The notes beneath the pieces were generated by a model. It was not told the origin of the DNA. It searched no databases and was given only the letters and a program-made list of their open reading frames with translations. Below are positions 1 through 15,287 of a DNA stretch of 64,000 bases, one piece after another. This stretch comes from Adineta steineri (Eukaryota > Rotifera > Eurotatoria > Adinetida > Adinetidae), in the NCBI GenBank assembly GCA_905250115.1, contig CAJNOI010000165.1:62001-126000 (forward strand), read 5' to 3'. The translations under genes and the position numbers were made by a program. Position 1 is the first letter of the stretch. The number at the start of each line of letters is the position of its first letter.

Positions 1-2453
1 GTTAAAATCTGTTTTTTTTTGTATAAAATAAATAATTATCTCTTAACAAATCTCTTTTGATTTCTTTCTTTATAAACTGAATGATGATATTAAGATCAAT
101 AATGACCCAACAAATACACAAATTCCTAATCTATATGAACTATTAGAACCCTAATAGGTATATATTGATAACTTGGACACTATGTACCGAAGTTAACAGT
201 TGTTGAAAGATACCTTTTTTAGAAAAATTTATTAAATAAAAATAGTACTGACATCAAAAGAAATCTATAAATTGATGAAAGGTGGTTTTTGTTCGTTAGA
301 AGAAGCAAGTACTTAATAAACCTCTATAAATAATATATGTGAACTAAAGTGGAATCTATTTAAAATATGAGAGACAATCCAGTAACATAAATAGATTGTA
401 TTCAATTATCAACTAATAAACTTAAAAAAAGATTAGTTATTGTTTCCTATCTTTTATTATGTTTGGTATTAGAAAATGATAAATTTTTTCATTTGGATGA
501 TAGAATACACTGTACATTATTCAATGAAATAAAATCTATTCGTTTGAATCAATAATAGCAATTACTGGAAAATCCATAGATTTTCTTTTGACAATATTTC
601 TTATATTATTACTCTATGCTTTGTCAGCAAAATAATATAATCAATCATTGACAAATGGATATATTGTCATTTTGTATTTCATGATGTTTTTCAGAGATCA
701 TTGGATGAAAATACGGTATCTGAACCACGTAAAAGGATAAATAACTCATTTCCAATAATATTTATATCTGTATAAGATTGCCTAAAATATAGAAACAAAG
801 CAGTTCAATTGGTTTTTATTAATGAGATGGATCAAACTTTGATATAGTATACTTACAACGATAGTATAATATGAATTTTTCTGTATATCTTTTAGTTTGT
901 TTTCATACTATTAATCATATTGAATAGAAAGCATTTGTAGCCTGATCGATAACAATATTATAAAGAGAATACATTAGTTGTACGAGAATGAATGAAGAGA
1001 TCGGTATGTGTTTACATATATAGAATGCCTAGTTAGTTGATGATGCAAAACAACGGACAATTATTGTTTTTGCTAGACGATAGATTATCGTTTGATGGCC
1101 TATTCTTTTCTTAATACTCGTCATACTTAAATACATTAAAATATCATTAATAAATACGAATAATAATTAAAAAATAAAATAAAACGTTTTTCTTGTAGTT
1201 CAAAGCAGTTGTAGATCATACATAATATATTAGTAATATTTCAATGGATATCATCACTATGATAATTACTAATATATATCAGACATATTTAGGTATACAA
1301 AAAAAATAAACAATATATACTGATGTACATATGTATATAGATAACCATGCCTATTCTGTATTAGTTTATTTATGATGTTCAAGGACAATTAGAAATATTT
1401 TTATGTTTGTCTGTATTATTATTGTTACAAATTAAGTTGTAATTACATATATAAAATGGATATTTTGTAATTTATACTAGTGTTATGGATGATCTTGAGT
1501 TGCAATAACCAAACAATCGTTTAATTAGTTTTTTTCATCCTCTCGAGGCTATTTGATTTTTTGATAAAAAATAATTGTAGTAGATCCATTTTTCATATAT
1601 ATATTTACCTTTCAACAAATGCATTGGTTGACCTTTTTCGTATCTTCTGCTCGTCGTTTTTCTTTTTTTTCTTCTTTACATCATTACATAGACAATAATC
1701 CTCTTTCACATCAAATTGAGTAATCACTCATGTTTATCTTCTTCTTCTTTCTTATATATATATTGTGCAATAAGAACGAATTAACGAAATGAAATCTCAA
1801 CCTTTTCTTTTTGACGTTCTTTTCTTTCGTGTGTATAAAAATAATTAAAAACTTCATGATGACTAGTAGAATCATACGAATATTTTAGGCAATGATATTG
1901 TTATCTCTCAGTCTCATGCTAAAAGTTTCGTGAAAATCTTATTTGATCTTTACTATGCCATTTGAAAAGTCGAAATTTAGTTTGAATATATTTTTTATAT
2001 TGTATTTATTTATCATCGCGCATAATAGTTAGTAGAAAAAAAAAAACAAAAAAGAAAAGTAGTCTCTGTATGTATGACAGAGATAATAGGAAAAAAAAGA
2101 AAGAAGACCACAAAGGTTGTATACAAGCTTAAGAAACAAATCGGTCATTTAATAACGATGGTATACATAAGAGAAAATTATTTGTATAGGGAAGACCGAG
2201 AGAAATAGAAGACAAAAAATACAATATGCTTATATGTCCCTCAGTCATTATTATGAATAGTGCTGTACATTAATCATAAAGAACGAAAGACAATCAAAAA
2301 TAGGTGTAAAAGTGAATTATGGAAGACAAAAACAGGTGATTCATATGACTTAAATAACTACTGAAGAATATCGTTGATGATAGTATAGAAATTGAATTAA
2401 TACTTGTATTATATGTACGTATATATGTTAATTAAAAGAAAAAATGAATTTTG
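1..2453. other. AT-rich non-coding stretch
   Basis: No reading frame with recognisable protein character was found on either strand. The sequence is AT-rich with short homopolymer and TATA runs. The part next to 2454 is probably the 3' untranslated region of the minus-strand nuclear receptor gene. Confidence 0.5.
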
Positions 2454-5084
<2,631 letters not shown>

Positions 5085-5094
5085 GAGACGAGCA

Positions 5095-7070
5095 CTAAAA
5101 ACAAAAAGTTTTGATCAATTAGAATACATTTTTTTTCTTTTTCTCAGGTCAATAATCATAATAATAAGTGAATTCGCGTGTATAACTTCGAAAAGGTCAA
5201 CTAATGAACATAGCCGGATACTGTCTTTGGCATTTAGAATGCGTATAGATGTTGATTCTCTTATCCTAACTCATATTACTGCTCATGCTCATCATCATCA
5301 TTATCATCATCACATCCCAATTTACTATGTTCTTTCTTTTTTTTCCTTCTTCTTCTTCTTTTATAATTTCGAGTTAATTAGACTCTTGCTTACAATTGAT
5401 CAAGCTTTTTAGTCTGTCTATTTCTTGTATGTTTACATTATGCGCGCGAGTCTCCCGTTGTTGATTCTGACAGTTCGAACACGTGTTGTTCGCTTCTGCA
5501 TTCATTAAAGATATAGACTCCTGATCTTAAATTATTTCCAGATTTTCTTCTTTTCTTTATAATATAAAAGAAGAACGAAGAGGATGATGATGATGATTAC
5601 TAAACATCTTGCAGCTAATTTGACTAACAAACTGATTGACAGTGTACGATTGTATATTTATGCGGTATATTATACGTTTGATGATGATATGTACAGGATA
5701 TCCGAAAGGGACAACACGTAGATATAAGATGAACTGTAACAACTAGTATCCTGTCAACACAAAGAATTGAACATCCGGATGATGAATGAGAAAATAAGTA
5801 ACATCAAACAAAATAAAATCACGAGTTATCTCATAGACAAGATCACAAAAACGAATACTTTCCTCATATATATATATATATATTCTATGTGACGACAAAT
5901 TGATTCTACATTTTCTGTCTTCAAATCTAATTGCATAGTCATTCATCATTGTCTATATTATTGTACATCAGAAGAGTTCATCATATACATATATATATAT
6001 AGATTTAGTAAATCTATCTCTTGTATATATATAGATAAGTATATAACAAGTACTTAGTTTACTTCATTTGTTCACTCTAATTCAATGTTTTTATAATTAT
6101 TTTATGAAGATCAGAGCTATCAAAAAAAGCAATGCCGCCGCCTATATACGCACATACATTTCAAACTTCATTAGATGTACTGATCATTTACATGAGGATC
6201 ATTTTAATAAAAACAAATTTGCCGCCATAAAATACACGTGTCAGTGATTGACAGGTATACTTTTCCTTATTTCTTGGGAACAAAAAAAGAGATCATATAT
6301 TCGGATTTTTCTTCCTTTCGATCTATTTTTTTTTATGTCCAACTGTATATGCGCGTATTTGGGTGTCCATCGAACGCAAATATAGAACTTAAATATAACT
6401 AACCTTTTGTGTCGCGTAACGATGACGATTATTACGACAGAGGCGGGTGGGCGTGTGCCAAAAATGGCATAAAAAGAATGTTTAACATTTTTAGAAATGA
6501 CGCGACCTTATCGTTGTACACATAGACAGTGGCCACCAAGAATAAAGAGAGAGGAAAAAAAAGAGAAAAAAAAAAAAACGAGACGATATTCTCATTGATA
6601 ATACATTGACTTTTCGCTTCTAAATATCAGTGAATAGCGCTCCGAAAGTTCAGTGTAAGAGCACAAATATATACATATAAAGGGAAGACATAGTCGTCAT
6701 TGTCAATACTTATATTATCAACGGTAGGATATATTTTTCTAGTTTTCTTAGTTGCTTTTTTTCATACAAGAAAAAAAATTTCTGTTTGTTTTAAAGATTT
6801 TCTTAACCAAAAAGAAAGACCGACTATTTCGCTTGTATTGATACTTATCAAACAAATCACAAATAAATATGATTGGACGATATCAAGTACTTTTATCCAA
6901 TCGACTACATTGATTATGATCGTATAATACGAATGATCGATTACGATCATCGTTCACTTTCGTTTTATGATTATACATTCAAATCAATATATATATATCG
7001 AGGACGAACTGGGTAACAAATACATAAGAAAAACCTTCCTTTAAAAAAAAGTGTCAGATTTATCGAGCTA
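5095..7070. other. upstream non-coding region of NR4A gene
   Basis: Between the NR4A start codon and the foldback element there is no convincing coding sequence. The short open frames are repetitive His/Ile/Tyr-rich translations of AT-rich DNA. It should contain the NR4A 5' untranslated exon and promoter. Confidence 0.4.
6380..6510 (-). promoter_or_regulatory. candidate upstream promoter of the NR4A gene (CArG box, GC-rich box)
   Basis: A perfect CArG/serum-response element (CCAAAAATGG, 6458-6467) sits beside a GC-rich block (GGCGGGTGGGCGTG, near 6442-6455) in an otherwise AT-rich region. A TATATTTAAG-like sequence lies about 60 bases downstream on the minus strand. TGACG half-sites occur near 6423 and 6496. 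NR4A genes in vertebrates are immediate-early genes driven by SRE and CRE elements, so the arrangement is suggestive, but the start site was not located. Confidence 0.3.
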
Positions 7071-7691
7071 ACGAGGGAACATCCCCAACTGAAGTATTGC
7101 TTTGGCGTTCAGGTTCGGTGCATAATGTAGACCCCAGTGAAGTATGAAAAACCCCAAAAAGATAAGGGCCCATAGGCCTTCTATCCCGAGTTATGGACAG
7201 TATATTGAAATTTTAGCCTATGGGAGGGTATGTAGAAATAAATCGAATGACGGTATTTCGACCTGAGATTTTGCCCACAGAGAGGCCTATATGTGACTAG
7301 AATACCCTGAGAATTTCAGCTAAAAAGAAGGGTTCCTTCTCGAGATATTAGAGTTTCAAAAAACCACGTATATCCCACGAAACATACTAGAATTTCGTGT
7401 TTTTGAGACTTTAATATCTCGAGAAGTAACCATTCTTTTGAGCTGAAATTTTCAGGGTATTCTAGTTACCAATAGACCTCTCTGTGGGCAAAATCTCAGG
7501 TCGAAATACCGTCATTTGGTTTATTTATACATACCCTGCCATAGGCTAAAATTTCAGTATATTGCCTATAACTCGGGACAGAAGGCCTATGGGCCCTTAT
7601 CCTTTTGGGGTTTTTCATACCTCACTAGGATCTGCTTAATACATGGGACCCGAACTCCAAAGCGATACTTCAGTTGGGGATGTTCCCTCGT
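7071..7691. mobile_element. 621-base foldback (long inverted-repeat) element
   Basis: Two arms of about 297 bases (7071-7368 and 7396-7691) are inverted copies around a spacer of about 27 bases. The outer ends are ACGAGGGAACATCCCCAACT and its exact complement. Inner landmarks that pair include GGGCCCATAGGCC, TTTTGCCCACAGAGAGG and TCTCGAGATATTA. The arms differ by scattered substitutions, so it is not a fresh palindrome. No protein is encoded. Flanks read TA on the left and AA on the right; no clear target-site duplication is seen. The shape fits a non-autonomous foldback or MITE-like DNA element. Confidence 0.85.
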
Positions 7692-7699
7692 AAGTTTTT

Positions 7700-10600
7700 T
7701 TCGTTCATTACATGATAGTAAAACTTGATCATTTAAGTCTTTTATATTTAAATGAATATCTCCAATACAGCAAAAAAAGAGTCCGTAAGATAATAATAAC
7801 CCTTGAATATACACAGAAGATTATTATAAATTCTGAATAAATGTCATTTTCTCTTCTCTTCTTTTTTTTTCTATTAACATCGACAGTAATAATGTCATCG
7901 TCTTTTTTTCTCATCTAGATGTGTCACAAAAGTTTCTTTTCCTTTTTATTTTTATTTCTTTTTATTTTTGGTGAACAAATATCATCATTACAGGTGTATT
8001 TGATCAAATGCTAAAATCACATGAGCGAAGCAATCAATGAAAAAGAAAGATCACTTACCTAAAGAACACACAGATTTTGATGCTATGAATAGATGATACA
8101 ATTTCAGAGCGTATGTATGTGTGAGGCTATAAATCTAATGAAAATACCATTTATTCAAAAAGGTCAAAATCAGTTTGATTGATAAAAAAAGAAATGAAAA
8201 GAAAAAGAAGATAGAAGAACTACACTTCGAACAAAATATTCTTGTTTTACACTATGAGAAATTCACACGTAGAACTAACTCTGGTTTTTTTTTCTTTATT
8301 CTCTCTTACACATTCGCATATTTGCATTTTTATACAATAATAAGAATGATAGTGTGCGCAAGTAAATCATCGAATGAGACGAGAGTGCCGTATATAATAG
8401 AGAAAAAAAAAGAAAAAAGAAGAGGAAGAAAGAGTGAATATCCGATTTCTTATACTCATATAGCACTCTATATGATGTGAGTAGAGAAGAAAAAAAGAAT
8501 CCAATGAGAATAAATCACGCTTTTATAATACTTGACTACCAATCATACTCGACGAGTAGAAAGAGAGAAAAGAAAATTAAAACTAAAGAAAATTTTCTAA
8601 TAAAAAAAGATATTATATGTTCAAAAGTAAAATACGATATATTTTGTTGAATTTTCTATCGAAACACATGACAATCATTAATAGATATTTATCATTGATG
8701 AAAGAACAATGCGAGTGTCGTTGTTACATTTACAAGAAAATGTCAAGCTTACTTGTTGTTATGTCTCGCAGTTGATCACGTCCTCGAATTTTCATCATCA
8801 TTTCAATCACAAAAAGTTATGGAGGATCGACATTGCGTACACATAGACATATACTATACATTGAAAGAGAAGAAAGATAGATAGTGGGAGAGAGGGAGAG
8901 AGAGAGAGTGAGAGAATAAAAACTTTATTCTTACTACTACATACTTTCGTTTCTTTTTTTTTCTTCTTCTTTTTTCTATTTACTTTGATCCCTTATATTA
9001 TATTCATTCATCCAGCTTCTTCACATACGTTCAAGTACAAAGATTAACATACACCTTCGAATAGATAATATAGCATAGATTTTACATTTGTTCATCTATC
9101 GTAACGTGCTGTCGCGCCATCATATGAGCTCTTTTCTTAGAGATGACGACCGAATTTTGTATTCATACATATTGTTTAAACAAACAACGGTGAAAATCTA
9201 GTTGACTAGATTGAATATATATATATATGTGTGTGTGTGTACGTATGCATATACGTTTATGTCAATAGTCTGTATGTATACTACTTTCTATGTATGACGA
9301 GACACAAATAGATAGAAGAATTGGGTTTTGTGTACTATTGTCTTTATATATATATTCTTTTTCTTTTTTATTTCTCATTCACATGCAATCAATCTCTTCT
9401 ACATAAAGTAGTGATGAGAAAAATAGAAGAAGAAGATAATGAGATTAATACCTACCAGTAATTCCAATAGCATTTGTCCATAATATTATCAAGTTTTATT
9501 AAATTGAATGATTAAGAAAAAGAAATTCTTTTATGACATAAATACAATCTTTGAAAAAAAACGTCAAAGAAAACAAAATAGTTGTTGTCTTTTCAATCGG
9601 ATAATAATACCAAATTCTTTCTGCTATTCTGATTATGACCATCCGTCTATCTTTCCTTTCTCTTCTCTTTCGTTCTAGATTTCTAAACATACAGTACAAC
9701 GTTACCAATTAACGGATTAATGAGAAAATAATTAAATAAGCATCGACATCTTTTCTTCTTTTCTGTTTGCTACTTCTCGATAATAGGATCGTCAGCACTC
9801 TTCTCAGTTTTTTTGCTTCTATTCTCTTCATTTGACTACATATTGCTGCCTTGGTTGAGTGACATAAACAATTGGTACCTTCATCTTTCTCCGTTTCTCC
9901 TTGGAATAGCATTCATTTATTCATTCGAAACAATATAAAGAAGATTTCTTTTATCTGATTTTTAATTTATAATCTATGACAATGTAATTCAATTTGTCGG
10001 TGTAACTAAATATCAACTTCAAATATATATATATGTCTATATCATATCGGAAATGATTGTTTCTCATTTTTCTTTAGTAATATCATTTACAAGTGAGAAT
10101 ACAAAAAAGCTAATTGTCGTGCAATCTCTCCGCCCCATGTGTACTTTCGATTCAACACAGTATAGCACGCACACACTTCAACCCTATCAGATGTCAACAT
10201 ACACGCGTGCGTGTGTCCAGAGACGAATCGATCTACAGGCAATTGCACTGGTGTACACATCTATATATACATATGTATATATATAGACAATAAGAGACGT
10301 AGTATCAATAGAACATGTGCATCAAAAAATTCATTCGTCATTTATGATATTGAACATGGTGTCTTATTGATGAGTAAATCAATGTTATATTGAGCAATTC
10401 ATCAATTACTAATCACCAAAAAAAGCTATAAGCTATCATCAACATCCGCCTTGTATAATTAATACCAGTTGTGTAAATGAAAAAAGAAAAGAATAATAGA
10501 TCATCGATATCTTATTTTTCCTTCTGTTCTTCTTCTTCTTCCTCTGCTGCTGATATTGAGACAATCTGGATTTTGACTTTTCATTCGTTTATTTCAAATA

Positions 10601-12023
10601 TGTGCATTAGGCAATAATCACATGTATGTGATGAACGGAATTTTGATTGGAAAAAACAAATAACAAACGTTTGAGCTTCACATTACAAAGGCGGTTCACG
10701 CCTCAATAATATGACAATTGCATACGCGTGTTTGTATGATACGACATAAGATCGTATTACATTAATGTTTAGATTTAACCGAACAAAAAAAAAAAGAATT
10801 CCAAATCAATAAAAATCATAGAGATATGAACATGTTACGCTTTTTCTCAATCTTATTCGATTTGCTTGAGATATACCATCTTTCACTTTCAATGATCCAG
10901 CATAAAGAAGAAAGTATAGTGTAGCCAAATGGCAAGGATTAACCATTGCTTACAGATGATAATGATAGTTGATATGGGTATAGAAAAAACACACACACTA
11001 TATATGGCAGGCGTCGAATACACACAAAAAAAAACATTGACGTATGCATAACAATGGCAATGACAACATCAAAAAGAATAAAAAGACAATGCTTCTAGCA
11101 TCTATTCTCACTAATGATAACTATCATATTGCTCAAAAGTTCGTCTGTAATGATGAATTTTTTTTTGTTTCATCTTTTATTAGACAAAACAGATGTTAGA
11201 TATTATGATCATTTTATTTGATAAAACATTTAATTTAATTTAAAAATACTGTATTTCTATATTTCATCATTAATGATAAATAGCCTGATTAACAAGTATT
11301 GATATCTGTTAATTTTTTTTGACTGTTATCCTCATTATTTCTAATATCCGCTGTGAAACATATGCACATTCATTTTTTTTTTGTTTTTTCATCGTAGAAA
11401 AACAAACAAAAAATCTAGAAATGATCAAGTTGTACGTTGAGTGGAACAACAAATATTACACATAGTTGTTGTAGTTTATGATCGGTGATTTCCATGTCAC
11501 TATTCAACAAACAAACAAACAAAAAAACAAGAAGAACAAGTGTGATATATAACGATAAAATGTTTTGATCATCAAATAGATTGAGATTATTTATTCAATG
11601 GAATAAGTATGTTTAATATTCTGATGCTCAATATCGGACAAATACAACAATAATCATTTAGGATTTTGACACAGACGATATTTTATGACTCCGTCATCAC
11701 TTCAATTTCCTACTTGATATGCACATACATACATGAAACTTTTGTTTGACATTCTAATGATCATGTATATTTAGGACAACAAATATAAAAATAAAATGCA
11801 CAGACAATTTCTTTTTACTATGATCAATGTTTATGTTATATTATAGATTATGTAAAAAATGATTAAAGTGAGAAGTCGTTGAAAAATTAATCTATTATGA
11901 ATTACATGTCAGAAATAGAATAAACAGAAAATATTTTTTGAGGATGGATGTAGATAGCTGTAAGCAAAGGGTATTGACAGCTACACCCTAAAATATAAAG
12001 AAATACTTATTTAAATCTTATAA
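7700..12023. other. long non-coding region
   Basis: No gene was recognised. It contains simple repeats: a GA-rich tract near 8885-8915, a TATA/TGTG run near 9213-9245, CA runs near 10990 and several polypyrimidine tracts. Open frames here translate to low-complexity, AT-driven sequence without domain character. Confidence 0.45.
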
Positions 12024-13202
12024 TTAAGATAAAGAATTATCATTATTGTAAATTGTTGCAATTGCTTTATCAAATAATTCTTCTGCTTCAGTACAGGATG
12101 TAACATAACCAGTATCAGCTGGTTGTTGAGCATCAATAATAAAACCTTGTCTACTATATAAATCTGCAATTACAAGATGAAATAATAATGGAAAAGTTTC
12201 ATAATATTTTATTGATTTATCATAATATAATTTTGCTTCTTTATACTTTTTCATTTTTGTATAGGTATTTCCAATATGGGAATAAAGTTTTGCAAGTTGA
12301 TTCTCTTTTGATTCATTGAAATAGTTTCTTCGAAACAGATCTTCTTCTTCTTCTATTCTCTTTTTTGATTTTTTTATTTCAAGTAAGCGAGGAATATCTT
12401 CAATTAATTGATCGGATGGAAAGTTTGATTGAAAAATAGAATTTATTTTTGACGTGCACGTTGATTCGATATCACAGATAGCTTTTAATTTTGTTGAACT
12501 ACGATAAATCTTTAATGCTTTTGTGTAGTAAAACAAAGCTTCATCATCATCACCACAGAAATTACCTATGTGAATATAATTATCAAAAATCGTTTCGTGA
12601 ATAAAATCTTCCAGATGATTTTCATTGTTAATAGTAACGTTTTCTTTCATCATATGGTGTATCTGTTCAGTATAGTTTGACGTTCGGATACGATCGATTG
12701 ATTGAAAAAAAGATAAAATTTCCAGTTTAAATAGTTTTATGAAATCAAGAGAGAACATTAACCCTTCTGTGCAAAAATACAATTCGTCTATTGTCGAACT
12801 ATTCGATGTGATCTTTGATTTACATGTGGCAATTTGACTCTTTCGTGTAAGTTCAAAACCGTATGTATCATCATCAAATTGTATGTTATCATTACAATCA
12901 CTGCATATTTGAACACTTTGAGCGAAATATTTTAATGCCACATTAAAGTTATCTTGTTTGGAATATTCTGAACCCATGAACTCGTAACAATCGACAAGTA
13001 TTTTCGGATCTGTGGTTAATTTGAGCGTTTTATTTAAATGTTCGATGGCTAATATGAAGTTTTTCTTTTTAATATATATATCAGCTATAATACGTTGATA
13101 ACGTATTTCATCCGGAAAATATAAGACGGTTTTTATAAAACATTGTAATGCTTGATCATATTCAAAATCTTCATAATAACTGTGGCCTATTCTTTGATAC
13201 AC
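12024..13202 (-). pseudogene. TPR-repeat continuation of the ART-TPR gene, after an in-frame TGA
   Basis: This 392-codon frame is in register with the upstream ART gene; only TGA, ATT, ATT and GAT separate it from the preceding frame. Its first codon is GTG, with no ATG at the junction. It encodes TPR pairs from the first residues (YQRIGHSYYEDFEYDQALQC, YIKKKNFILAIEHLNKTL, GNFCGDDDEALFYYTKALKI, GNTYTKMKKYKEAKLYYDKS). Three readings remain: a decayed 3' half of one gene, a sequencing error or allele-specific nonsense at 13212-13214, or translational readthrough. A separate gene with its own promoter is least likely. Without the stop, the protein would have about 1,087 residues. Confidence 0.65.
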
Positions 13203-13211
13203 ATCAATAAT

Positions 13212-15287
13212 TCATTTTAAATCAATTTGTTGATCTTGACAATATTTGTAATAACGATCTAATATACTGACACATGCATCTTTAGATGGATAATTTTCTA
13301 ACATTAAAAGTTCACTGTGACATTTTAATACAAATAACTCTTCATTTGTTTTTTCATATCTTTCTAATGCTAATGATAAATATTCTTTTTTCTTTGTTTT
13401 GTTTTGAAACATAGCCATTTGAAAATAAATAGCAGCAATAAAAGATAAGTTTATATCATTTTCGATTTGCAAAATTTTATTAAAATTATCCATTGATTCT
13501 TCGTAATTTGATAATTCACCGCATATACAACCAAGATAATAATAGCATGTTATCATATTTAAAGGCTGATCAGTGATTTCCAATGCTTCAGTAAAATATT
13601 TTTGTGCTTCCTGATACCTATCGATCTGATAATGTGCATATCCGAGCCCTAGTAATGGCCATTCAATAAGTTCGTTAGACGAATATTCAGAATAAATTTG
13701 AAAATATTTTATTGCTTGCTTGTAAACATCAGTACGCTCATCAGGATATGGGCGATTAATTCGACGACATTCAATTGCGTACAAAGAATTGGGATCAATA
13801 CGAGGAAGAATATGTGCTTCAATACAATATTTACTTGCTTTTTGATAATTGTCATTGTCAATTGAAGTCTCTACAATCTGTTTTTCAAATGTATTTAATT
13901 TGAATAAAGTTTGATCAATAAGTAAAAGATCTGAAGAAAAATTCTCCATCGATGATGCATCTTCGTCTCCAATTTCATGGATTATGTCTTGTGATGCATA
14001 TTTATATAAATATCCACTTTTTAATCGTGCTGATGAGACATGATGTGGTTTATCTGACAAAATCATTTTAATTGTGCGATTGTTAATACTAATAATTTCA
14101 AATGTAGCACCAAAATCAAATAAATATTCACATTCTTCTGAAAATTGAGAATTATCAGTGATGTTAGCTAGAGCCACGGTCTCATTGTTCAATAATGTCA
14201 AATCTAATTCAATCTGAAACAACACCGGCACTAAGCCTTCATCTAGCAAAATCTTCTCGTTCTCACAGCCTCCAAACATATTTGCAACTTTAATATTTGA
14301 CGATGTTGAAAGATAACTATTAAATGTTACATATCCATAGGACGGAAATCGACTATATTCTTCTTTTGAGAATTTTTGTCCACGGTAGAGTGTGGTAGTT
14401 TTCCGTTCGGTCAGTGATAACGAGAGTTTTAACTGTTCGAAACCCTCGTTAAGTGATTGAGATAAATCATTAATAAAAAATTGAAATCTTTCTAATAACT
14501 TTAAATCTTGAATTCGAAATGCATGATTAATCATTCGATACCATAATGAATCACGTGTATATAAAGCGATTGCTTTGCTGGGTGACTTGTAATCATCATG
14601 AAATTCGTCTATTTCCTCTAAATACTTTTGATTACCTTGATAATAGGATCGACAATAATTAATTAATTTTTGTTTTGATTGTTGTGTTCGTGGCATTCGT
14701 AAAAGAATATCTTTCATTAGTTGTTGCTTTTTAAAATCATATGCATCCGTTGCATTTATATGACTTTCTTGTTTAGTGCTAGTTTTCATTAAACCAACTA
14801 AAGGTATTTGTTGATGAAAAGAATCAATAGCATTTTTTAAACATGTAATAGCTTCTTCTTGTTTAGTATAAATGCCAATAACTTTATCAAAATCACTTGA
14901 TGATGATTTGTAGACTTCTCTATTTATACAAAATATGCATATGGCTTTAACTTGTTTGATATTATGAATTTGTGGAAGAAGATTTGGTGAACTACTACCT
15001 GATATTACCATAAAAATATTGTCAGTATCAATCGATTTAATATAGTCAATACATTTTTCTTCATTATCAAATAATAGAACATAATCATTAACAGAACGTA
15101 ATACTTGTTTTGTCTTCGAAATATCTTGATTTGGTAAAGCTAATGATGTATCATACCATATCAAAGTATTACCTTCTTGATTTACTGTTAAAATTTCATT
15201 TGTTGGATTGATAATATCCATACTTTGAACAGGTGGACGTACATTTTTTTCTGATTGAAAACGAGATACTTTGTTTAATTGCATCAT
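13212..15287 (-). CDS. ADP-ribosyltransferase fused to TPR repeats (5' part of interrupted gene)
   Basis: Predicted NAD-dependent mono-ADP-ribosyltransferase, 691 residues before the stop. Residues about 60-165 form an alpha/beta domain of unknown role. Residues 240-410 carry the arginine-type ART signature R-S-E: R302 in LYRGQ, S327-T328-S329 in NSYLSTSSN, and E385-x-E387 in SEECEYLF. From about 520 onward TPR-like helical pairs begin (for example YAHYQIDRYQEAQKYFTEAL). There are no introns. The reading frame stops at TGA 13214-13212 but continues in the same frame into the next feature, so this looks like one gene with a nonsense codon. Fusion of an ART domain to TPRs is, to my knowledge, common in bdelloid rotifers; the target protein is unknown. 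Confidence 0.8.
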   Translation of the reverse strand: MMQLNKVSRFQSEKNVRPPVQSMDIINPTNEILTVNQEGNTLIWYDTSLALPNQDISKTKQVLRSVNDYVLLFDNEEKCIDYIKSIDTDNIFMVISGSSSPNLLPQIHNIKQVKAICIFCINREVYKSSSSDFDKVIGIYTKQEEAITCLKNAIDSFHQQIPLVGLMKTSTKQESHINATDAYDFKKQQLMKDILLRMPRTQQSKQKLINYCRSYYQGNQKYLEEIDEFHDDYKSPSKAIALYTRDSLWYRMINHAFRIQDLKLLERFQFFINDLSQSLNEGFEQLKLSLSLTERKTTTLYRGQKFSKEEYSRFPSYGYVTFNSYLSTSSNIKVANMFGGCENEKILLDEGLVPVLFQIELDLTLLNNETVALANITDNSQFSEECEYLFDFGATFEIISINNRTIKMILSDKPHHVSSARLKSGYLYKYASQDIIHEIGDEDASSMENFSSDLLLIDQTLFKLNTFEKQIVETSIDNDNYQKASKYCIEAHILPRIDPNSLYAIECRRINRPYPDERTDVYKQAIKYFQIYSEYSSNELIEWPLLGLGYAHYQIDRYQEAQKYFTEALEITDQPLNMITCYYYLGCICGELSNYEESMDNFNKILQIENDINLSFIAAIYFQMAMFQNKTKKKEYLSLALERYEKTNEELFVLKCHSELLMLENYPSKDACVSILDRYYKYCQDQQIDLK

